DNA from: Torreya grandis | Lineage: Eukaryota > Streptophyta > Pinopsida > Cupressales > Taxaceae | DNA length: 64,000 bases | NCBI GenBank assembly: GCA_037957365.1 | Contig: JARHVA010003166.1 | Span: 1,493,501 to 1,557,500, forward strand | Direction of reading: 5' to 3' | Part shown: piece after piece, positions 56,531 to 64,000 of the stretch | Numbering within the stretch: the first letter of the stretch is position 1 | Layout: each line of letters begins with the position of its first letter | The notes under the pieces: generated by a model | Database searches by the model: none | Told to the model about the DNA's origin: nothing | The model's input: the letters and a program-made list of their open reading frames with translations, nothing else | Made by a program: the position numbers and the translations under genes

Positions 56531-57896
56531 TGTTTTAGATTAATTTTCACTCATTTCTTAATTTGGAAGTAAATAATGAAACTAGTAATGGGGTGTGTAG
56601 AAGACTACCTGGTAAAGTGCATACGTGGTCCAAATGATGATGAGAACTCCTCTTTGGCATAGAAAGAATAACTTGCATGTAAGAAATACACTATAAAAGG
56701 GGTTGTTAAATGGATGGTTGAGTGGACTGCCTAGCGTGAGCTAGATCCAAGAAGCATATGCTTGCTAAGAGGCTGTTAATCCACTATTTATAATGATTAA
56801 GTTGATATAAATGAAAAGAAAGGAAACTTGAATTTAATAACTAGAAATTAAATGCATGTAAGATGAGATGAAATTAAATTGCTTGTTAAATAAAATGACT
56901 AATTATAAAAAAAGTGGATTCATACTCATGTTATGATAGTTAGAGTCAGGTTTAGAAAACCAAAAAAAGTCTTTGTGAATAGGTAGGAACATAGAAAATA
57001 GGGTTTGGTTGGGATCAAGGGGGTGAAAATAACTTGTTATTTTCTACCACAGTGATCGTTGATGGTTGGGTGAACTGTCAACGATTGATCCAACTATCAG
57101 TGGTTTGGAAATCATCAACGATTGAGGTTGACCATCGGTGGTTGAGCTAACCATCAGTGGTTACATATATGATTCTAGAAATGATCATAAAATGGACTAT
57201 AAATTGGGTAAATTGGCTAACATAAAATTTTTACAAATCTGGGGGATGGAAAATAAGATAAAGATAGGTATGGATAAGGAAGGGAGGTTAGAAATGAAAT
57301 AGATCAAAGAAAACAAGCACGAGATACTTGTAACCCACTAGTAGAAGAATAAAGCAATTTGACCAGAGTGACAGTACTTTGGCCCTTGAAAGTGATTTTG
57401 AAAAAGGTTCAGGTCTCTGTTGATGTTGCTTTCTTGCTGAAGGGACATTGGATACCTATATGCAAGATAGCTTGGACACAAATTACTAGATTTTCTTTCT
57501 TCTCCTACTTCTCCTTTTATAGGATGAAGTTACTAAATGTGTAGGAGGAAGTCACTTATTAGGGAAAGGATAAATTTTCTACTTATGATGATTTAAAGCT
57601 AATTTTCATCACAAAATAGAAGTTTCTAAATGTGTCATGCTTATCTTGTACAGTTGGTAATGCTTTAAAGTTTTAAAGTAAGCTTGAAGACCTGACCATC
57701 GATAGTTAGGCTAACCATCAAAGGTTAGGATAACCATCAATGATCGAGTTTCTAGAGGAAAATGGGTTAAAAAAGGAGTGAATTAAAAAGGTAAGTTAGT
57801 AAATTAACAAATGGGCTAGGTTTTACTAGCTTCAGAGTCGGGTAGGGGTTCCAAGCATTTTGACATCTAAAATTGTATAATTTTTTAATGTCTACA
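56531..57896 (-). mobile_element. element D, 5' LTR
   Basis: Homologous to 34108-35470. Palindrome units at 57045-57170 (six) and 57690-57750 (three) are present but more decayed than in the other LTR, for example ACCATCAGTGGTT. Confidence 0.88.
57045..57170. repeat. decayed AACCATCGATGGTT array in element D 5' LTR
   Basis: Counterpart of 34629-34737: GATCGTTGATGGTT, AACTGTCAACGATT, AACTATCAGTGGTT, AATCATCAACGATT, GACCATCGGTGGTT and AACCATCAGTGGTT, at the same spacing. Changes from the palindrome are mostly transitions. Confidence 0.8.
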
Positions 57897-58243
57897 ATAA
57901 CCCCAAAGACCCCTTTGTTAGTGGGTGATACCTACATAGACATTAATCTAAATAAGGCATCAGACACTTTTAGTTATCCCCTACATGTTGGATTATGTTT
58001 GCATAAGGATGCATTGTGTAAAAATTAAGTATAATAGTGACCTAGCTTGTAACTTGGAAAGTATGGATCATGGAGTGCTCATTCAATAATTCAGACTTGC
58101 AGATGTGTTGTCCCTATGAATTATATGGAAATAGGGGTAAATAGGAAGTTTTTCTCACTTAAATTATTGATTTAATGCTTTTGGTAAGTTGCCTTATGAG
58201 TTGTTAGGTCTATGTTAGGTGAGGAATGCATGAGGGTTGAACT

Positions 58244-58284
<41 letters not shown>

Positions 58285-58691
58285 ATCCCTTTTGGAAATA
58301 TCTCATGTTAAAGTAAGTAGGATGACCATAGGTATATGTTTCATTTAAAAATTTGATGACTTTAAGGCACTAGACACGTGTTTTAATAAGACACTAGTGT
58401 CGATGTAGTTGTTTGATTGGGATGCAAGTGTCTAGAAAGCTACTAAATAGGCATAGGTCTCAAACTTGTAGAGGTAGAAGATAAATAGGTATACATCACT
58501 TTAAGTATGATCAAATTCCTAGTTCATCAAAATAAAAATGGTTAGACTAAGAGATAAGAAATTTGGCACATAAAAATAGTGTATGTAAGCCTTTTAGCAG
58601 TGGGAAGGTCTAGAAGTTGAAAGTGCATCCATGATATGTATTTTCCAAGTATACAAGATTGAGGTGATATATAATTCAAAATTTGTGTCTA
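57897..58691. other. unassigned sequence right of element D
   Basis: No gene or element recognised. By target duplication it was contiguous with 34107 before element D inserted. Contains a (TA)n run at 58245-58282. Confidence 0.4.
58245..58282. repeat. (TA)n microsatellite
   Basis: About 19 uninterrupted TA units. Confidence 0.95.
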
Positions 58692-59744
58692 CAATGGAAT
58701 TAGTAGCCTCTGGATCACCCCATAGAGTCATATATTTCATGGCCTTGTAAAATATTCATGGGTTCATGGCTATCACATAACAAATTTCATAAAGACCATA
58801 TAATGGGATTCATGGATTCATAGACTTGATAAAGCCCTATGGGATTCATGGAACCCATGAAATTTATAGATATCATGAGAGTTTTTGAATGTGGTGAGTG
58901 TCAAAACATGGTAGGTTTGTAGGTCACAATTTGAAGGTGAGGATTAAAATTTAAAAAAATGGATGCATGCTCAACTTAGATTGGATTTGATAAATCCATG
59001 GGTATGTAGGAGTACATAAAGGCCACATTGATCTGAGCTTAGTTTATAAGCAACACAACACTAGGAATTTTAAGAGACCATATATTTTATGTGGAATCTC
59101 CAAATAAGTTTTTAGGCCTCTTTGGAAAGCTCTTGAAGAAAGCTTTCAATAGTTGGTAACCACTAGGTGGTTGATCATATGTGTAATAAATTATTTGTAA
59201 CTTAAGGGCCCAAGAAAATAATTTTCAAGCATGATCACAAATGCTTGTAGGGAAGTCACTGAGGCCAATCTATAATTTTAAGAATCTTATAAATAAATTA
59301 ATTAAATTTGTGATGCATAATATAAGGTCTTCAAATAGTGAGACTAATGATTCCTGATTTGTGAAATAAATAGGGTTGATAGCAATAGATATATAGTGGC
59401 CACATAGCAATTCAAAGAGGCAAAAATAAAAGAGATAGGATATGATCCAAAATAGAGGGCTAAAATAAGAGGAAATTATAAAGTATGTAATTGAGGGAAT
59501 AATATTGTAAATTCTGAATATGTTTAGTGATGGAGAAAATAGAACAGAGATTCACCGAGTGTAGATGTCATAAATGCTTGTTATTTAATAATAAATAATG
59601 AATTTTTATTTTCCACTACATGAATCTGGATGCATTTCCAAGGGGATACCCTCACATTAACCCCCTACCATGTCTATACCAAGTTATATATGAGTATTCA
59701 AATTGAAATTTTTTGTAGTAGTGATAAATTCCCACAAGTAAATA

Positions 59745-60000
59745 AGAGCTATGTGAAAAGTGTGAGACTAATGTTGAATAAATTACAAGTTGTGAAAGAG
59801 AAGATTGCATTGGAGTGAAGATGAGTTTTTTTTAGGTAAGATAGACATATTTAAATTGAAGAGAGTTATGTGAAAGTGTGAAATATGCTTTTTTTTATTC
59901 TAATGCAATTTGTGAATGAGAAGCCTGCTTGAGTCAGTTGCAAGTTGTGAAAGAGAAACTTGCATAGGAAAGAAGATAAGTGTGTTGTAGGTATGTGAGA
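59745..60000 (+). repeat. degenerate tandem repeat in element E
   Basis: Units containing GAGCTATGTGAAAAGTGTGA / GAGTTATGTGAAAGTGTGA and CAAGTTGTGAAAGAGAA recur two to three times at roughly 100-bp spacing. Confidence 0.45.
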
Positions 60001-62829
60001 AGTCCTACTTGTATGAGTATAATGTATTTTTTGAAATAGAATCATGTTTGAATAAAATAAATTTTTTGAAATAGAAGCATTTTCATAGAGAATAAATTAT
60101 ACACAAAATTAGAAGAGCACCAGGACTAGAAGACCTAGCAAAGATTTTGAAGGAAATCCAAGTGAGATTGGATATGATTTAGACTGCATAAATTGGTGAA
60201 GGTGTTGCATCTATGAGTGGAGATGACTAATAATAAATTATGATGGGGTTTTATACCATACGATCAAGGTTATGTCATTTGGAGAGAGGCCAAACATGCA
60301 AAGTCAAGAGACCAACAAATGTCAAGGTGAAATTTAAAGGCAAACCCACTAGCAATGTTAGTTTTTTAATGGTAGAGAGAATCCATATGAGTTCATGAAA
60401 TGGATAGTTGAGTTATAATTTGTTTATGAAGATAAAAGTGTAGAATACCCCATGAGGGTAAAGGTTTCAATATATAGGTTGTGTGATACTACAATTATGT
60501 ATAGGAGAGTTCTATAATTGAGGAGACAATATAAATGAAATAAGAAAATAAGAATTTGTGAACATATGCAATTCAAGTTGATGGGTTATGTTGTTCATCA
60601 AATATTTTAAGAATTGTGGTGGAAGAAGGTCCAAGTATTGAGACTTGAGAGAGGATAATAATATTACATTAAAATGAAATGGGAAAGGGAAGTTTCTAGG
60701 TGAGCAGCTCATTAAAATGAGTGAAGAGAAGAGGATTATCTTGAAAGGTAATGAGAAAGTGAGGTTTCCATGTGATAAGTCCAAATCTATTTTTAAGAAC
60801 AACAAAGAGAAATAAATTTTTGAGTATACCATAGAGAAATGAATATTCTTGAAATAGGATGTGGAGGTGATAGTTTTTTCACCAAAACAAGGAGACCGAT
60901 TATTGGATGATAGAAGAGAGTTTGTGATATCCCATAAGTGGGGAAAAGGTATGATTATCCTTGGTGAATGAAGGAAATTCATTTTTTAATATTTATCAAG
61001 GAAGTAAAGTTGATGAAAATAATGGAAATATACATATTTCTATGAAGGAAACAATACATATGAATGAATAAGACAATGAAGAAGAGCTTCAAGGTTCAAT
61101 GGAGGGAATAACAGAGGTGGTTGAACTATAAATTAATGCACATGAGGAGAGTATGGTTGAATACCATCCATGTGAATAAGAATAAAATCTAATCAAGAAT
61201 GAGTAGAGAACAACCACATAGGTTGTTTAAAATGGGCCTTCTGAAGTCCATCATGAGAGTGAAATCTATACAGATAATGTGAGTGATAGATAAGAGTTGG
61301 ATAACATGTCTTTGAGACATAAAAAGAGATAAAAAATGGGTTTTTGGGAGCTATTAATTCCATTGATGTGGTTAATTTATGTGAAAATCCAGCAATCAAG
61401 GAGATATCAAAGAAAAAGACAAATTATAATTAGTCTAGCATGCTCATATGTATGAGAGGCAATGAGAAGAAGTGAAACAAGAGGAATTTTATTTGTAACA
61501 GTTAGATGTGAGAGAGATGATTCTCACAAGTGAGATGGGAAAATAATGGAGAGATGAAAAAAGTCACTAGTGTGACATGGAATTAAAGAAGGAGCAAAAA
61601 TAATGAGAATGTAATTAGCTAAGAGTTGATGAGAAGTGAAAAAGAGAAATATAATATGTCACAAGGGCCACTAAGAACTATCTAAAGGAGAATACATAGT
61701 GAAGAAGGCTTTGAGGAGCCCAAGATGGTGTAAATCAAGCTAATATTGTGAAAATAGAGGAAGCACCTATGGGGACTATTAAGTCACATGTTTTTAAACT
61801 ATTTTTTTACTATAGTTGATGTGCAAGTGTAGATATGGAGAGAAATGATTCATTTAAAGAGGCATTATAAGGTGAAGAGAGTAAGCCCCTTTGAATTCAT
61901 GGGATATTAAGAATTAAAGGAAGAATAAGAGTCTTTTAAGACTCTTGAAAATTAATAAGCCATAAACAAGATGGAGGTGATGAGAATAAAGATAGAGGAA
62001 GAGATGGTAGCTATGAGGAAAGAAGAGCTGTAAATGGAAAAAAGTGATAGAATGGATATTACAACAATAATTGGATGGTGAATGATCAAATCCACAGAGG
62101 TTTTCGGTAGAGGTGGATGGATAACAATGGGTTCAAGCCGAAATGAGAACAAAAAATGTGAGAAATATAATCTTGGTGGATATGTTCGAATAGAGATAGG
62201 TTTTAGGCCACTGGTAGGTAAAAAAATAAGAAGAGAACCATTTAGTGGAGGTGGATGGACTATGCCCAAATAGTGGGTAAAAATAAGAAAAGCCTTTGAA
62301 AGAGATGGAACATTTATAGTGGGGCTAGTCCTACAAAAAGAGGAAAGAGTGAGAAAATATGAGCAAAAGAGGACAAATTTGAAGCTAGCAAGAAGCTGGA
62401 AATGGAAGTGAAAAATAAAACATAGAAATCAAATGAGATATATAGTGTGCTAAAAAAGGAACACCATGGTCATCAATCTTAGTGGCTAAAAGAGTGGTTT
62501 TACCACTTATTCCATCCATGTGATTAAAAGCTCACATTTTAATTACCTCAGGTGTCTGATGTAGAAGCATTCAAGGTATATAATAAATATTGCATTGTCA
62601 AAAACAAGTAGGAGTTTTGGGAAACTTTCAATAAAGAATCTTAGGGAAAAATTCTTAGTTTAATGATGTCCTCAAACCAAAATTTGGGTTCAAAAAGATG
62701 CAACGGCCAATTCCTAAGTTTATAGAATTTTTAACTTCAAGTTGTATGGATCATAGTGTTCGCAACTTATTATCAAAGTCTCATAATTGCCACTAAATAA
62801 TCTAAGTGTTCACACTTATATATTGAAGT

Positions 62830-63460
62830 ACAATGGTAACCACACTAAGAAGCTCTAGTTTTCACAATATTCACAAAGGCCATAGAATACTTAGTATTCA
62901 TGAATATCGTAGACCTTTAACAACCTTAATAACCCTTCATGGAGTCCACAAACTTCACTATGGAATCAATAGTTTACAAGTCAGAGTTGATCAATCCATG
63001 GACCCACGGCCTCTAGGAAAGCTCCACATAATTCTTGAAGTTTGCATGGGATCACAAAGCCACAAAGTTCTCTAAGTTAATGCATGGAGCCATGAAATTC
63101 TCAAGGTTCACAGATGTAACATGAAGTTCTCAAAGTTTGTGCATGTAACCACAAAATTATCAATGCTCATGCACACAGTCACAAAATTATTTAAGTTCAC
63201 ACAAAGTCAATGGATTTAACAACCTTGAGAACACCCCACGTAGTCATGGATTTCATGGCCTCAAAAAATCCCAATTGGTTTGTGAAGTTCACATAATGGA
63301 TTTCATAGATCCCACGAACTATATTCACAAAGTTATGGCCTCGATAAATCCCCATGGGGTTCACAGAACCCATGAAGTTCTCAAATATTGAAAGAATCTA
63401 TGAATGTGACAAGTGTCACAAAATGATAGGTTCATAGGTCAAAATTTAAAGGTGAGGTTC
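62830..63460. repeat. degenerate tandem repeats with CATGGNNTTCAC words
   Basis: Repeated words such as TTCTCAAGGTTCACA, ACCACAAAATTATCAA and CATGGAGTCCACAAA recur at about 35-45-bp intervals through this stretch. It includes an inverted pair CATGGGGTTC / GAACCCATG (near 63355-63376). It continues into the right-hand direct repeat of element E. Confidence 0.5.
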
Positions 63461-63482
63461 ATAATTAAATAGAGTGGAAGTG

Positions 63483-64000
63483 TGTCATGTCCCCTTTTTA
63501 GTTGACATGTTCAGAGTTGATGGTTAGCCTATTATGCAACCCTCGTAGGCTGATAGGATGGTTAGAGGGTCTTGATGGAGATTGGCTTGGCTTCATTTAG
63601 CAGAATTTTTCCAGTTGGCTTTCGTTTGGGCTCGACCGGACATGTATTGAGGGAGATATTAATATTTGATTGATTTAATTAAATATTAATTATTTAGCAT
63701 ATTTTAATTATGCAACTCTAATTCTAATTTAAGAAACCCTAATTAGGGCAAGCATACCTTTTTGAGGGTATAAGGATTTCTCATGGGAGAGAGTTGGAAT
63801 TATTCATTGATTATTAATATTGATTGTTGCTAAGAATTCTTCTGTGAAGACTGAGCCAAGGGTTCCAAGATTTCATTTGCATTGGAGAACGTCCACTCTT
63901 CAATGTGTGTGATTTAGAGGCTGTGAAATATCAGCTGATCTATTGCCGATTTGAGAGATAGCTTCATACAGAAGTTATCACAGAGGTTTACATGTTTAGG
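63483..64000 (+). mobile_element. left part of another LTR, running out of the window
   Basis: Starts TGTCATGTCCCC at an abrupt change from element E sequence. Contains AT-rich U3-like sequence with TTAATTAAATATTAATTATT near 63680, a GTATAAGG TATA-like site near 63769, and leader-like sequence after it. The other end is outside the window, so this is a tentative call. Confidence 0.4.

Larger units (their letters stand above)
34108..57896 (-). mobile_element. element D: complete antisense Tat-group Ty3/gypsy retrotransposon, interrupted by a copia insertion
   Basis: LTRs at 34108-35470 and 56531-57896 are homologous throughout (about 1.36 kb each, TG...CA). The five bases before (ATAAT, 34103-34107) and after (ATAAC, 57897-57901) match except one C/T difference, a target-site duplication. 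Order on the minus strand: LTR, PBS, gag, PR, RT, gRH, aRH, INT, a 3' region with a reverse-oriented plant-mobile-domain ORF, A-rich purine tract (35471-35486), LTR. Without the 5.6-kb copia insertion it is about 18.2 kb. Every gene has stops. Confidence 0.9.
58692..63470. mobile_element. element E: possible non-coding LTR element (LARD-like)
   Basis: About 265 bp at 58692-58952 recur in direct orientation at 63208-63470 (CCCCATAGAGTCAT / CCCCACGTAGTCAT; TCATGGAACCCATGAA / TCACAGAACCCATGAA; AAGGTGAGG in both). The 4.2-kb interior has no recognisable gag or pol; it is purine-rich on the plus strand with short degenerate repeats (59745-60000). LTR termini and target duplication could not be identified, so the assignment is tentative. 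It could also be two members of a dispersed repeat. Confidence 0.4.

Noticed and set aside
58245..58282. (TA)n as evidence of a centromeric or telomeric repeat
   Set aside because: It is a short simple microsatellite with no satellite array around it.
60512..60982. 156-codon minus-strand frame as a gene
   Set aside because: It is a Phe/Leu/Ser-rich reading of a purine-rich non-coding stretch, with no recognisable motif or conservation.
1..64000. tRNA, rRNA or snRNA genes
   Set aside because: Apart from short primer-site matches to tRNA 3' ends, no cloverleaf or rRNA-like sequence was recognised by eye on either strand; a covariance-model scan would be decisive.

Overview
The window looks like heterochromatin from a large plant nuclear genome, most likely a gymnosperm or another repeat-bloated plant; the organism is inferred, not identified. 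No host gene, tRNA or rRNA was recognised. Almost everything is decayed LTR retrotransposon, nested and AT-rich. Stop codons and active-site changes are mostly of the kind produced by C-to-T or G-to-A decay.

Layout. 1-1764: antisense chromovirus-like Ty3 fragment (gag, tRNA-iMet-type PBS, LTR). 1761-17151: 'element A', a sense Ty3/gypsy element of the Tat group arranged in tandem: tail of a preceding copy, LTR, gag-PR-aRH-RT-gRH-INT, an intercistronic spacer with hairpin arrays, a long accessory ORF (aORF), then a second LTR. 17258-29363: 'element B', a better preserved sense relative of A with the same gene order, a 12-unit GC-rich hairpin array between pol and the aORF, and a 3' LTR; its 5' LTR is almost all missing. 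29640-34107: 'element C', antisense Tat gag and protease fragments, with the protease split by a probable solo LTR. 34108-57896: 'element D', a complete antisense Tat element with both LTRs, a near-perfect 5-bp target duplication, PBS, gag, PR, RT, gRH, aRH, INT and an oppositely oriented plant-mobile-domain ORF. Its gag is split by a Ty1/copia element (49161-54723) with its own LTRs and near-perfect target duplication. 58692-63470: 'element E', direct repeats around a non-coding interior. 63483 to the end: start of another LTR.

Genes within each element would work as a retrotransposon set: Gag packages RNA, protease cleaves the polyprotein, RT and the RNase H domains make cDNA, and integrase inserts it. 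None appears intact, since all have internal stops; B and the copia element are closest to intact.

The most unusual theme is that several elements each carry their own array of short palindromic units at regulatory or intercistronic positions: A and B between pol and the aORF (same position, unrelated sequence), D in its LTRs (AACCATCGATGGTT), the copia element in U3 and again inside its ORF (TGACGTCAGTCA-type), and possibly E. A and B also share a conserved accessory protein with a basic nuclear-localisation-like motif and a probable helical C-terminus.
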